Source: Ashinkailepas kermadecensis | Lineage: Eukaryota > Arthropoda > Thecostraca > Neolepadidae | Direction: 5' to 3' | Assembly: GCA_034440615.1 (NCBI GenBank) | Contig: JAOTOM010003179.1 | Span: forward strand, 1 to 64,000 | Length of the DNA stretch: 64,000 bases | Shown: one piece after another, positions 1-12,215 of the stretch | Numbering within the stretch: the stretch's first letter is position 1 | Layout of the letters: the number at the start of each line of letters is the position of its first letter | The notes under the pieces: model-generated | The model's database searches: none | What the model was told of the DNA's origin: nothing | What the model saw: the letters and a program-made list of their open reading frames with translations, nothing else | Translations under genes and position numbers: made by a program

Positions 1-1475
1 TTATCGACAGCAGTGGTGTTTGGTCAGCCGCTCATTAGTTCAGGTTATTGACAGCAGTGGTGTTTGGTCAGCCGCTCATTGGTTCAGGTTATTGACAGCA
101 GTGGTGTTTAGTCAGCCGCTTATTGGTTCAGGTTATCGACAGCAGTGGCGCTCAGTCACGCTTATGGTTGTTATCGACAGCAGTGGCGCTCAGTCAGCCG
201 CTCATTGGTTCAGGTTATCGACAGCAGTGGTGTTCAGTCAGCCGCTCATTGGTTCAGGTTATCGACAGCAGTGGTGTTTGATCAGCCGCTCATTAGTTCA
301 GGTTATTGACAGCAGTGGTGTTTGGTCAGCCGCTTATTGGTTCAGGTTATCGACAGCAGTGGTGTTTGGTCAGCCGCTCATTGGTTCAGGTTATTGACAG
401 CAGTGGTGTTTAGTCAGCCGCTTATTGGTTCAGGTTATCATTGTTGGTGACGCAGTGGTGTTTGGTCAGCCGCTCATTGGTTCAGGTTATCGACAGCAGT
501 GGTGTTTGGTCAGCCGCTCATTGGTTCAGGTTATCGACAGCAGTGGTGTTTAGTCAGCCGCTCATTGGTTCAGGTTATCGACAGCAGTGGTGTCCGGCTC
601 TTTGGTTCAGGTTATCGACAGCAGTGGTGTTTAGGCAGCCGCTCATTGGTTCAGGTTATCGACAGCAGTGGTGTTCAGTCAGCCGCTCATTGGTTCAGGT
701 TATCGACAGCAGTGGTGTTTAGGCAGCCGCTCATTGGTTCAGGTTATCGACAGCAGTGGCGCTCAGTCAGCCGCTCATTGGTTCAGGTTATCGACAGCAG
801 TGGTGTTTAGGCAGCCGCTCATTGGTTCAGGTTATCGACAGCAGTGGTGTTTGGTCAGCCGCTCATTGGTTCAGGTTATCGACAGCAGTGGTGTTTGGTC
901 AGCCGCTTATTGGTTCAGGTTATCGACAGCAGTGGTGTTCAGTCAGCCGCTCATTGGTTCAGGTTATCGACAGCAGTGGTGTTTGGTCAGCCGCTTATTG
1001 GTTCAGGTTATCGGCAGCAGTGGTGCTCAGGCAGCCGCTCATTGGTTCAGGTTATCGACAGCAGTGGCGCTCAGTCAGCCGCTCATTGGTTCAGGTTATC
1101 GACAGCAGTGGTGTTTAGGCAGCCGCTCATTGGTTCAGGTTATCGACAGCAGTGGCGCTCAGTCAGCCGCTCATTGGTTCAGGTTATCGACAGCAGTGGT
1201 GTTTAAGTCAGCCGCTCATTGGTTCAGGTTATCGACAGCAGTGGTGTTTAGCCAGCCGCTCTTGGTTCAGGTTATCGACAGCAGTGGTGTTCGTAAGCCG
1301 CTCATTGGTTCAGGTTATCGACAGGTCAGGCAGCCGCTCATTGGTTCAGGTTATCGACAGCAGTGGCGCTCAGTCAGCCGCTCATTGGTTCAGGTTATCG
1401 ACAGCAGTGGTGTTTAGGCAGCCGCTCATTGGTTCAGGTTATCGGCAGCAGTGGTGTTTAATCAACCGCTTATTC
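1..1475. repeat. 44-bp minisatellite, window begins inside it
   Basis: About 33 near-identical tandem copies of a 44-bp unit containing GTTCAGGTTATCGACAGCAG. Copies differ by single substitutions (cgctcagt versus tgtttggt blocks) and a few are truncated. Because 44 is not a multiple of 3, all forward frames give repetitive open reading frames, which I do not regard as genes. The left edge is not visible. Confidence 0.97.
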
Positions 1476-3009
1476 GTTCTGCTCGGTTGATTGTCATGCA
1501 TTTGTTGTTCCGGACAAGACCGATTGAGACAATCGATCAATCTCCTGATCGCTTACACCTGCCGCCAGAGACGGCGCTGATATCTCTCAATAGCGACCAA
1601 TAGCGATGACCGGGTGCCGGACAATAACAGCCGGCGGACACAACTGTTCGTCCCAGCGTCTGGCACACGACCACATTCTATGAAGCTCTGTCACATTCCT
1701 TGTCCTCTGCCGCCCGGAGCGAAAGGTGTAGTACCACCAGGATTGAGATGCTATGTCCCCCTGCAGGAAGAAGGGAGAAGAAACTGACCCTTCTGGGGTA
1801 ATGTTTCGCTGTCTGCCGCCCCGATCGAAGGGTGACCAGGATTGAAATGCTATCTTCCCGTTAAGGGAAGAATGGAGAATAACCTGACCCATCTGGGGAT
1901 AGTGTTCCGCTGTTATTGCGTGGATCAAGAGGATCACCAATGAGGGTTGGGTGGGAGCGATCGTCTGGTGTCAGATCCCGTTCATGAGGCTACCTTCACA
2001 TGCATACATGCAGTCCCCAGCATTGTTTCTAGGAGCTGGTCTTCGGGAAGAAGGAGGGAGGGCTTGGCCACCAGCAGCTCGCCATTTCCACCAGTGGCGA
2101 CGGTAGGACTGCAGACACTGGTAGCGGTTCGGTGACTTAAAGTCATGAAGGTTGAAGGCCACACGAATCCATCTTGGTTAAGTATATAGAAGGAATATAC
2201 TATAAGACGAGAAAAAGGAATGACGCTTCTTGACAATGTTAACTCCTGGTTCTAAAGAATTGTCTACTCCATTGTGTTACCTGGGCTAATCTCTTCAGCA
2301 TCTGACATGCCCGAGGGTCGATCCTGAATCCACCGCCAGGTACACCTGCTACTCGACGGCTGACAATCGGTTCCATGCTCCACGGCGACCATAGTGATCG
2401 GTTTTTCAGTGTCCGTTCTGCAGGCGCTGTTCTCGTTTCCCGGGGCGAGGGCCGGAACCGCCACGGGAGGAGCGTGGAAAAGGTGAGCGGCGACTCAGTG
2501 GGAACGATTCGGAGCCGTGTGACATGACCGAAGCGGACGGTGGTGTGTAGAATGCGGGTGAGGCGACTTCAAACCGATCTGCACCTCGTTCGGCAGAGTG
2601 ATTTCTGTTTTTCAACATCTATTGGAGAATCAACAATTAATACGAGTGAAGTCGACGCACGAATGAGTACTTTCTTGAATATACTGAAGCAAGTTAATAT
2701 GAGGAGTCCTGCCCAATCTGACCTGATGGTCACGCTTTTGAAACTTCAATGACTATTTTCTTGCACTACTTCAAGTTCTGATTTCTTCACTCGGACGTTG
2801 ACCTGCTCTTCCTCTGAAGTATTCACATTTCTATTCAAAGAAGGGGTGCTATGGCGGTAGTTGGCCGGTGCCAGCCCGCCCAAACATCGATCACGTCGTT
2901 ACGCCACGCCACGTGACCTGCGTGACCCGAAGTCGGGTCATTCACCGGTTCAATGGAAGTGAAATGCAAGATACCACGCTAAGCGGATGAGCGCAGCATA
3001 CACTTAGCG
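1476..3009. other. Gene-free spacer
   Basis: There is no supportable gene. Short open frames on both strands lack coding-like composition or splice context. A degenerate direct repeat of about 110 bp lies at roughly 1720-1900 (a block with gaaggtg and aggattgagatgctat occurs twice). A GTGAGC donor-like site at 2481 follows a GC-rich patch but no exon could be built. Confidence 0.5.
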
Positions 3010-3645
3010 GAACGGCTGTGAGGCAGGAATGGCCTGGACATGGCGCGCCACCCATCTCTATGTCACTATCTGTCTCGCTATCTTGACATGGAACGGCTGT
3101 GAGGCAGGAATGGCCTGGACATGGCGCGCCACCCATCTCTATGTCACTATCTGTCTCGCTATCTTGACATGGAACGGCTGTGAGGCAGGAATGGCCTGGA
3201 CATGGCGCGCCACCCATCTCTATGTCACTATCTGTCTCGCTATCTTGACATGGAACAGTTGTGAGGCAGGAATGGCCTGGACATGGCGCGCCACCCATCT
3301 CTATGTCACTATCTGTCTCGCTATCTTGACATGGAACAGTTGTGAGGCAGGAATGGCCTGGACATGGCGCGCCACCCATCTCTATGTCACTATCTGTCTC
3401 GCTATCTTGACATGGAACAGTTGTGAGGCAGGAATGGCCTGGACATGGCGCGCCACCCATCTCTATGTCACTATCTGTCTCGCTATCTTGACATGGAACA
3501 GTTGTGAGGCAGGAATGGCCTGGACATGGCGCGCCACCCATCTCTATGTCACTATCTGTCTCGCTATCTTGACATGGAACAGTTGTGAGGCAGGAATGGC
3601 CTGGACATGGCGCGCCACCCATCTCTATGCCACTCTAGCTGTCTC
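3010..3645. repeat. 81-bp minisatellite, open on both strands
   Basis: Almost eight copies of an 81-bp unit containing GGCATGGCGCGCC-like core sequence (tggacatggcgcgccaccca). 81 bp equals 27 codons, so long frames stay open on both strands: MAWTWRATHLYVT-type on plus and GGAPCPGHSC-type on minus. Copies are almost identical, with a single two-base difference (aacggctg versus aacagttg) dividing the array into two blocks. No splice sites or conserved domain support translation. Confidence 0.96.
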
Positions 3646-4629
3646 GCTATCTCGACACAAAACATTTCGGGGTAATATATGTGCATCAGAGGAGTTCAAT
3701 GCCGCCAAGACTGCAACAATTTCAGCCGAAGCGCATTGGCCTTACACGCGGTTGTGCTGAAATTGAAAGCACCATGAACGAAATCGAGCCCTCCTACCGA
3801 GTACGGAGCACGTCACTCAAAATAAATGCATTGTGCCGAACTGCCGAAATGGTCCGCGCTTATTTCTGACATGCCCGCATCCCTGCCGGCATTAGACGGA
3901 ATCGGATTGTCTCCACGCGTGACCAGGGCGCGACTGTGGCCAGTCCACAAGTTACCTGCCGCTGCCATATAATCTTCAATCCAGCCTGCGGTCTGGAGCC
4001 AAAAATCCGCACTAGTACCCACGGTCGCACGACGCTCTTAGTGGTGCTTTACACTGGTACACTCTTATATAGACAACTCCGTATATGGAGCAGTTCTACA
4101 CGATGGCACTTTGTGTTCAGCGAGGCACAGCATGGTCAAGCCTCGCACTACCATGGGCGTCACCATCCTGGCACGGCAGTCAACACGAGTCTATCAGCTT
4201 GTTCAGTTCGCACAGAACACTGCGGAGGCGCTGAGAAAATCCTATTAACTCCGCACCTGCCACGCTTTCGAGTTAATGACGAGACGAGAAATCGGGTTCC
4301 ACCTTTATTGTAGGGATTCGTTCATGGGCGAGGTTATAAACATTCGCATGTAATTTGTGGTCAACAGAGGAAGGCACCGCATAAAACACGGCGCAGTTGT
4401 GGACGCGTGTGGAAATATGACGGTGTCTGCGTGCGCGTGCAAGGCTCGCACGCTCTGGTAACTACCCTGTCACGTTCTTGCTGATCTCGCACACTCTCCC
4501 TCAAACTCATTCAGTTCTTGTCACCTGGCCCTCTGATCTTTCTCACTCCATCTCCCTGGCTGAACATCAGTCTCCATCTGGCTTTCCCCGCACTCACCCT
4601 GGTTCTCTCAGTGTGGCCTGGTGTGGCCC
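3646..4629. other. Gene-free spacer
   Basis: Unique sequence without a coding signal that I can support. The open frames are short and have AT-rich third positions, unlike the exons found elsewhere in the window. Confidence 0.45.
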
Positions 4630-4745
4630 AGTCCGGCAGCGGTGTGGCGGCGGTATGGCGGCGGTATGGCGGCGGTATGGCTGCAGTATGGCGGCGGTAT
4701 GGCGGCAGTGTGGCGGCGGTATGGCAGGAGTGGCGGCGGTATGGC
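4630..4745. repeat. 12-bp GGCGGTATGGCG microsatellite
   Basis: Nine or so copies of GGCGGTATGGCG with single-base variants. It adjoins the next array directly. Confidence 0.9.
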
Positions 4746-4774
4746 AGGAGTGGCGACGTGGGTGACCCGGGCTG

Positions 4775-5240
4775 GCCGCGCACACGGACACGTGACCGGT
4801 GTCGCGATGGGTGCTCCGGGCGTCGGCTGGGTAAACGGACACGTGACCGGCGTCGCGATGGGTGTCTGGGCTTCGGCCGGGTCACACGGACACGTGACCG
4901 GTGTCGCGATGGGTGACCTCCGGGCTTCGGCCGGGTCACACGGACACGTGACCGGTGTCGCGATGGGTGACCTCCGGGCTCGGCCGGGTCACACGGACAC
5001 GTGACCGGTGTCCCGATGGGTGACCTCCGGGCATCAGCCGGGTCACACGGACACGTGACCGGTGTCGCGATGGGTGACCTCCGGGCTTCGGCCGGGTCAC
5101 ACGGACACGTGACCGGTGTCGCGATGGGTGACCTCCGGGCATCAGCCGGGTCACACGGACACGTGACCGGTGTCCCGATGGGTCACCCCCGGGTGTCGGC
5201 CGTGTCACACGGGCACGTGACCGGTATCGCGATGGGTCGA
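4775..5240. repeat. 57-bp minisatellite
   Basis: About eight copies of a ~57-bp unit with core CACACGGACACGTGACCGG. Each unit carries the palindrome CACGTG (an E-box), giving a regularly spaced E-box cluster. No gene adjoins it. Confidence 0.93.
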
Positions 5241-5754
5241 ACGAATAGCGGCATCTTCCTGACTAGTTCATGGTTAATGGTTCAAAGACGTCGATGAAAT
5301 ATTTGGAGACCTACAGAAACGTAAGTGGTGCACATTGCAACGTCGCTCTTATCTGTGTTCACCCGTAGTTCTGGACATCACCACGCAATAAATACACATG
5401 GGAGTTCATACATGCCAAACATATGTGTGCTCAGCGCACAGTGTTCTCATAAGATCGAAATCCGTTTGCGTCTCCCAGTGAGGATCAAATAAGTTCTGCA
5501 CACAGCCGATTCTGACATATTCCGGTGCTGTTTACGGAAAAAAACTGCATAACATCACCGGTCGGCGCCCATTCAGCATCTACCTCTGCCCGGCACACAA
5601 CACGCTACCGTGCGGCGGAGGTCCAGCACACCGGTCGCCGTCCAGTGGTCACGTGTGTCGCAATCACGAGCCAATCTGGACGGGCTGACCTGCAGCCGGC
5701 CCGCTCAATACACCCGCTATCCAGTTCGGCGCCACGGGTCAGCGGCTGCGGTGC

Positions 5755-6340
5755 GGTCACGGCGTGGCGGCATCACGTCACGAGAGGGCTGGCCGCCGCC
5801 GCGCTGCTCCCAGCAGAGGGCGGCGGTGAAGAGGAACGGCGAGCTGTTGACGGCATCACGTGGCGGCATCACGTCACGAGAGGGCTGGCCGCCGCCGCGC
5901 CCCCGGAAAGGTGGCGGCCGCCGCTGCTCCCAGCAGAGGGCGGTGAAGAGGAACGGCGAGCTGTTGACGGCATCACGTGGCGGCATCACGTCACGAGAGG
6001 GCTGGCCGCCGCCGCGCTGCTCCCAGCAGAGGGCGGTGAAGAGGAACGGCGAGCTGTTGACGGCATCACGTGGCGGCATCACGTCACGAGAGGGCTGGCC
6101 GCCGCCGCTGCTCCCAGCAGAGGGCGGTGAAGAGGAACGGCGAGCTGTTGACGGCATCACGTGGCGGCATCACGTCACGAGAGGGCTGGCCGCCGCCGCG
6201 CTGCTCCCAGCAGAGGGCGGTGAAGAGGAACGGCGAGCTGTTGACGGCATCACGTGGCGGCATCACGTCACGAGAGGGCTGGCCGCCGCCGCGCTGCTCC
6301 CAGCAGAGGGCAGTGAAGAGGAACGGCGAGCTGTTGACGC
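5755..6340. repeat. ~95-bp minisatellite
   Basis: Six copies of a ~95-bp unit (one expanded to ~107 bp by an extra ggaaaggtggcggccgc block). Core: GGCATCACGTCACGAGAGGG. Each unit contains CCCAGCAG followed by a purine-rich stretch. The predicted peptides are repeat artefacts. Confidence 0.94.
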
Positions 6341-6654
6341 AACAGACGTCACGGCAACAGCCAGCTGGGTGTTGACCTACCGCTACCAGAGAAACAGCGA
6401 CGTCCGAGTTGTGAAGTGCACAGATTAGGTGGCCCATGACCGTGAATAAGTGTCTCACTGAGTTGACGAGTGATGGTAGTGATTGACGAGTGTTCTCGGC
6501 TGCGACTTTGGATAGAGTCTAGCAGGATTTTGCACTATGCAGATGCGTCGCAGTGCTAGGAAATTCATGTATGAATGGGGGAACAACAATGAGAGTGAAC
6601 ACACAGCTAGCTCTGAAGACTGAGGATATGAAGGCGAACAGCATTGGTGTGAAT

Positions 6655-6800
6655 GGGGACTATGAAGGTGTCAGGGAGGCCGGTGAAACACACGTCCTAC
6701 CATTAGTGTGAATGGGACTATGAAGGTGCCAGCGTGGCAGGTGAATCACACGTCCTACCATTAGTGTGAATGGGGTCAATGAAGGGGCCAGGGAGGCAGG
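6655..6800. repeat. ~58-bp tandem repeat
   Basis: Two and a half copies of a unit with core GTGAATGGGACTATGAAGG and ACACGTCCTACCATTA. Confidence 0.88.
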
Positions 6801-7029
6801 TGAACAGACACGTCCCACCAATGCTTTGAAGACCGGCTGCCACAAGCAAAATGTAAATTGGCTGTCTGTACAGATGCCGATATTTTGCCATGCCTGGCTG
6901 CACTTCCCCGTCACTGATGGAGAACCTCGCACTGCCGGACTGTAGCTCCCTGTTCACACGGCTCCAGTGTGCCTGACCAAGCATAACTGTAGCCCCGCTG
7001 CCATCCAAGCGTATTGGACCACCAGCGCC

Positions 7030-7145
7030 TGGCTGTTTCCTTGCTATGCCCCAGTTATTCCCTTGCTATGCCCTAGTTTTTCCCTTGCCATGCCCTAGTT
7101 GTTCCCTCGCTATGACCCGGTTGTTGCCTTGCTATGCCCTACATA
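7030..7145. repeat. ~24-bp tandem repeat
   Basis: About five degenerate copies of a unit like TTGCTATGCCCTAGTTGTTCC. Confidence 0.85.
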
Positions 7146-7149
7146 CATA

Positions 7150-9740
7150 TTGCTACATGCCCCAGCATTTCCTGGCATTCACATTAACTTGGACTTCATA
7201 TACTTGATAGGTTCCTGTCATCCGATGGATTTCACTGAAATATGGGCCAGTATCAGCTGCGTATGATGGGGAAATTATCTTTATATTGTTGGCACCAGAA
7301 ATACTGATGGAAAAAGCAACATAACATACATCTAATGTAAATAGAAAATACAGCTAGTACAGCATAATAAACACAACAAACGCATCAATATGACCAAGAT
7401 AATCACGGCTACTGCCACTGTTCACCTTATCATGATAATATCATTCGCTCCATTTCTCGTTGAAAAAGATACCAACAAAACACATCCGCAAACACATCCG
7501 CACAATAATGTCTCCCACCACGCACAAACACACGAGGCGGCCCGCCGGTGGCTCCTACCATAAGCGGCGCGCGTCGCTTCTCCGTACGGCGCATTGAGTC
7601 CACCTGGCGGAGCCCGAAGCGGCAAATCCGATCTTGACCGCGGTGACCATTACGCGCTCCCCAACGCGCCGTGACTATTTCCGCATTCGCGAAAATGTAG
7701 CGGACCGGCAGCCCAATTAGGCTGGCGCGAGTCCCTGCAACGGCTTTCGCCGCCGCCGCGCTGAGCGAGAAGTAGGCTGAGCTTGTTTCTGCCGGCGGCG
7801 CCTAGACGGCGGCGTTTCAGACACGATTTGCCGGCGAATCTGGCGCACACGTTGCGTATGTGGAGCGCTCGCGCCGCGCAGTTGCACTTAACAATGGTCT
7901 GTATTGTTTGTGATTTATATGCCAACTAGCCGCCTTAATCACGAGACATTTTAATTAACGTTTGCCAGTGAAAGACGTTTCTCCCCACACCAGCCCAAAA
8001 TAGCACAGTATTATCATCGTAGAGTAAAATTCTGTATTTTCTTTCGCACAATTATAATATGATGCATCACCAGGCTTGTCACTCTATTGAGCCATTCAGC
8101 GTCGGGTATGGTGAGATTAGTTCTCTCTCTGGTAGTATTTCGTTCAAATTTAGTTCCGTCAGTCTCAGAGGGATACGAGTGACATTTGAACAGGTTAAAA
8201 CAGGTTAACAGGTTAACAGGAACCGAAAACAGATTAACTGCTCGACTTGTTGGCAACTAAAACATTACTGCAGTAGTGACAGTACATTCAAGCAATTGGC
8301 ATTTCAAATCGCCGACATGATGATCAAATCGCCCTTGGAACTATTGATGGCAAAGTGAGAGGACACTAATTCAGATGTCGGATGAGATATCCAGTGCAGG
8401 ATTGTGAAGTCTGTTGCACGACAGTTCAATTCCTCGGGCATGACTTTCGTGCTTCTTAGCTGCAGCCACTTTGTCCAATGTGTCATGGGGACTCGCCATG
8501 ATACATCACCACTGAGGATGTCTGGAGCCAGTCCAAACATGGACATTGACTCGCCAGTGCACCGAATCACACACATTTGCAAAAAAGCTACTCGTCTGGA
8601 GTGCGCGTACATCCGAAAACAAATTTCGGTGTGTCAATCAAAATGGGCGTCACGTGCGCATCACCTTCACTCACTGAACAATCAGCCGATAATGCGATGC
8701 GATATCACATGCGATACCGGTTTTTCTTCGAACGGTTTCTTTTCAAGAAGTAATGAACAGGAAATGAACATATATAGCCGAAGATAAGACGCTTATGTCG
8801 CGCAATATTGTTCTTTGCATCAGCTTCTCCAATATTGAAGGGCATGCGAATGCCATTTATAAACAACAACATTCTCATGGACAATCCGTATGTAGAAATA
8901 CCTGAGAAACAAGCAAATGTCATTAAAATTTTACAATGTACGAGTACCTATGAGAATGACATTCGCGTATGTTGAAATTTCTTTCAGCCTCTAATTATTT
9001 CTAAAACGAGGCATACTTCAAATAACGATGGAAATTATGCACATTTTACCGCATAATCAGCATTCGCCTAATACCGGATGAAAAACACAGAGTCGGGAAG
9101 CTAAACAACAGTAATTTAGGTGACGAATTGCCGACTGTGAAGCCTGGACCGGCTGTCAGTTTGACAGGGTACCACAGCTCGCATCGGTGTCGGCATGACA
9201 GACCGACGCATCTCGTCTGCATTTCAGCAGAACAGTCAACCACGCTGACGGGTCGCGAACGGTCTGGTCCGGTAAATGTGGGGATACAAGGGGCTCAGCA
9301 TACCGACAGCATACCTGAAGCTCTGAAGCATACCCCAGACAGGCTCATGGAGGTGTGGAGGTGGGTGCAACTGGAGCCAGTCGAGATGCCCGTGTATGAC
9401 ACCACGTAATACGCCTTACTGGGCGCAAGGCGAGCGGACATGGCTGCACAATTGCTTGCTTGTTTTACCTATTTGATGTGAGTTGATATCGAAATATCGA
9501 TGATAAACACGGCTGCCAAAAGTCAAATCAGCAATTAAAGCACCATCCATACACACCAAGAACATTCAGCATATCCGTCTGAAGAAATCATGAAAAAAAC
9601 GACAAGAACAGCAACATGTTCTGTTGGCGAACGAACTCCTGAAATAGCAGTAAGTTGTAGGCCTGACAGCCAGTGCCATTTGTACCAATTCTGCACAGCA
9701 GCTATGGAAAATGTTTAGCGGTGTGGAACTTCGTGGCGAC
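7150..9740. other. Gene-free, mostly AT-rich spacer with one CpG-rich island
   Basis: No supportable gene. A CpG-rich patch spans about 7540-7880 and could be a promoter island, but no adjoining exon is recognised. A weakly protein-like minus frame at 8304-8612 lacks flanking splice sites and known motifs. A short run of acaggttaa repeats sits at 8190-8222. Confidence 0.4.
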
Positions 9741-9744
9741 ATTT

Positions 9745-9915
9745 TACGACCATGACAAACGTGGTCACGCGACGGCCTGGCGACCACGACGAGCATGGTT
9801 TTGCCCCGACAAATGTGACGACGTGACGGTTTGCCGACCACGACAGACGTGGTTTTTCCCCGACAAATGTGACGACGTGACGGCTTGCCGACCACGACAG
9901 CCATGTCGCCGCGAC
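9745..9915. repeat. ~63-bp tandem repeat
   Basis: Nearly three copies of a unit containing CCCGACAAATGTGACGACGTG and GACCACGACAGACGTGG. Confidence 0.88.
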
Positions 9916-10589
9916 AGACGTGATGCGAGACGATATCTCTCCACTACTTCAGGGCTATTCTGTGTCAGCGTTATTTTTATCAATAGCAGCTTTCACCATA
10001 TTTCCCACGAAAAGTGGGCGTTCTTGTTTTAATGAAATCAAATTGCTTGTATTCCGACTTTTTCTACGACTTGCATCCCAAAGTTGTCATTTGAAGGAAT
10101 TGAAGGTCTCAACATGCTAACTACAGTGGATCTGACAACCGTGATTAGCCCGAAAGTAGGTGGCAACAAACACAGTGCTGTTGGTCACGGTTTCAATAAC
10201 TGCTGCCCTATCAATGTCTTGTCTGTGTCCCAGTAGGCGATCTGATCTGGCTGCCACCCTGGAAATGTCTGAAGACGTCCGTCTCGCGGCCACCGCAAGA
10301 CTTTTGAAATTCCCAACGTGTGTGAGTGATTAGATTGTGATTGGTGAAGATAGGATACACTGAAATTGAAGTGAAATGCTCGGGTCAAGCAGGCACGAGC
10401 CGTTCCGTTGTTCTCCATTGTCCATTTCCATTGTCCATGTGGACGTTTCAGCAAGTCTTCGGCCTCACTCCCACCAACGTTATCTCTGGCTTAGATTTCC
10501 ACACGACGTTGTCTCAGTGGCACTGTCTTCTTCAGTGCATGACGATACGTCAAGTCCACTTGACACGTCGATAAGGCAGGAAACCAGTG

Positions 10590-10730
10590 TCTGTCGTGTG
10601 CAGACTAAGGTAGGTCTGCATCTAAGGCAGTGTCTGTCCATGTGCAGACTAAGGCATCATGTCAGGTCTGCATCTAAGGCAGTGTCTGTCCATGTGCAGA
10701 CTAAGGCATCATGTCAGGTCTGCATCTTCG
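10590..10730. repeat. ~53-bp tandem repeat
   Basis: Two and a half copies of a unit with core AAGGCAGTGTCTGTCCATGT. Confidence 0.88.
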
Positions 10731-10809
10731 ATGGCGGAGTGCCAGTACCTGCTCTATATGGTGACATTTCACCTATATTCGGTATGACGGAGTGTAAGTC
10801 TCAGTAAAA

Positions 10810-11065
10810 TGGTGAAGTCCCAATCTCTCGTCCGCGTGACGACACGCTGATGGTCCTGTGTAGGAGTGCCAGTATCGGTAGGATGCTGGAGTCCTAATCT
10901 CTCGTTCGTATGGCTGCACGCTGATGGTCCTTTGCAGGAGTGCCAGTCCCGGTAGGATGCTAATCCCAATCCCTCGTCAGTATGACAACCCGCTGATGGT
11001 CATGTGCAGGATGGCGGAGTGTCGGTCTCGGTAGGAAGTTGAAGCACCGATCCCTCGTCGGCATG
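10810..11065. repeat. ~73-bp tandem repeat
   Basis: Three degenerate copies, core CGCTGATGGTCCTGTGTAGG followed by GTGCCAGT and GGTAGGATG. Confidence 0.8.
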
Positions 11066-11272
11066 CTGGAATGTTTGGCTCCATGTAAGGTGGACAGTGT
11101 TGCCATCTCTGAAGAATGGGGAAATGGAGAAACCTGCGAAGAATAGGGGACCTCATGGGCACGCCAGTGTACCCATAACCCTGTGTAGGGTAACACAATG
11201 CCAGTCTCTGAATACGATACCAGTGTTGCTCATTGTCGGTGCAGTGGAGTGGCGATTCCACATGGGTGTAGC

Positions 11273-11392
11273 GAAACGCCCAGCTCTGTGGTAAGGTGAG
11301 GAAGTGCCACTTAACGCCCAGCTCTGTGGTAAGGTGAGGAAGTGCCACTTAACGCCCAGCTCTGTTGTAAGGTGAGGAAGTTCCACTTAATG
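11273..11392. repeat. 38-bp tandem repeat
   Basis: Three copies of a 38-bp unit, core CAGCTCTGTGGTAAGGTGAG. It contains GGTAAGGTGAGG, which resembles two overlapping splice donors. No exon is recognised next to it. Confidence 0.9.
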
Positions 11393-11454
11393 AGACGAAG
11401 AACTATCCAGCCACATGCATGATGAGGGTGTTTTTGTGCTAATATTTGCGTTAT

Positions 11455-11670
11455 GACTGCCACTCCCGTCGGCATGTCGGAGTGCCCACCCCGTCAGTAT
11501 GTCGGAGTGCCAGAAGTGCCCACCACGTCGGTATGTCGTAGTGCCGGAGTGCCCACCCAATCGGTATGTTGGAGTTCCCGGAATGTCCACCCCGTCGGTA
11601 TGTCGGTGTGCCCGGAGTTCCCACCCCGTCGACATGTCGGAGTGCCCGGAGTGCCCGGTGCCGACTGTAT
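11455..11670. repeat. ~30-bp degenerate minisatellite
   Basis: About seven copies of a unit like CCGTCGGTATGTCGGAGTGCC. Confidence 0.85.
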
Positions 11671-11974
11671 GACGGGGTGCCGGTCGCGGCACTGGCGCCC
11701 CACCACCTCCCACTGCGCTCCGTTCCCACATCGGTGGGGTCAAGCGCCGGCCAACCACCGCCGATAATGTCGGCCAGATCATGGCAAGCAGGCGCCCAGG
11801 CGCACTATCGATGCGGCCGGCGCGGCGCTCGCGTACGGCGCCGGCGAAACCGGCCGGCCGGCCGCCTGGTGACCTGGCTGGCCGCCCCGCGTGGAGATGA
11901 GCCGCCCGATACCGGCCAGATGCCGCTGATACACCGAAACGGATGAAAACACGAGAGAAACGGCCCGTGTCACG

Positions 11975-12215
11975 GCGCAGCGGGTGCCGGCCGGTGGAGA
12001 TACCAGCAGTGGCCGCTGGTCGGCGGCGATACCAGCAGTGGTGCCGGCCGGTGGAGATACCAGCAGTGGACGCTGGCCGGCGGCGATACCAGCAGTGGAC
12101 GCTGGCCGGCGGCGATACCAGCAGCGAGCGCTGGCCGGTGGAGATGCCAGCAGCGGGCGTTGGTCGGCGGTGATACCAGCAGCGACCGCTGGCCAGCGGC
12201 GATACCAGCAGTGCG
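11975..12215. repeat. ~27-bp minisatellite
   Basis: About nine copies of a unit like GGCGATACCAGCAGTGGACG, GC-rich, alternating with GGTGGAGATACCAGCAG. Confidence 0.92.

Noticed and set aside
1..1490. CRISPR array
   Set aside because: Units are contiguous without unique spacers, and the window is clearly eukaryotic. The same applies to the other arrays.
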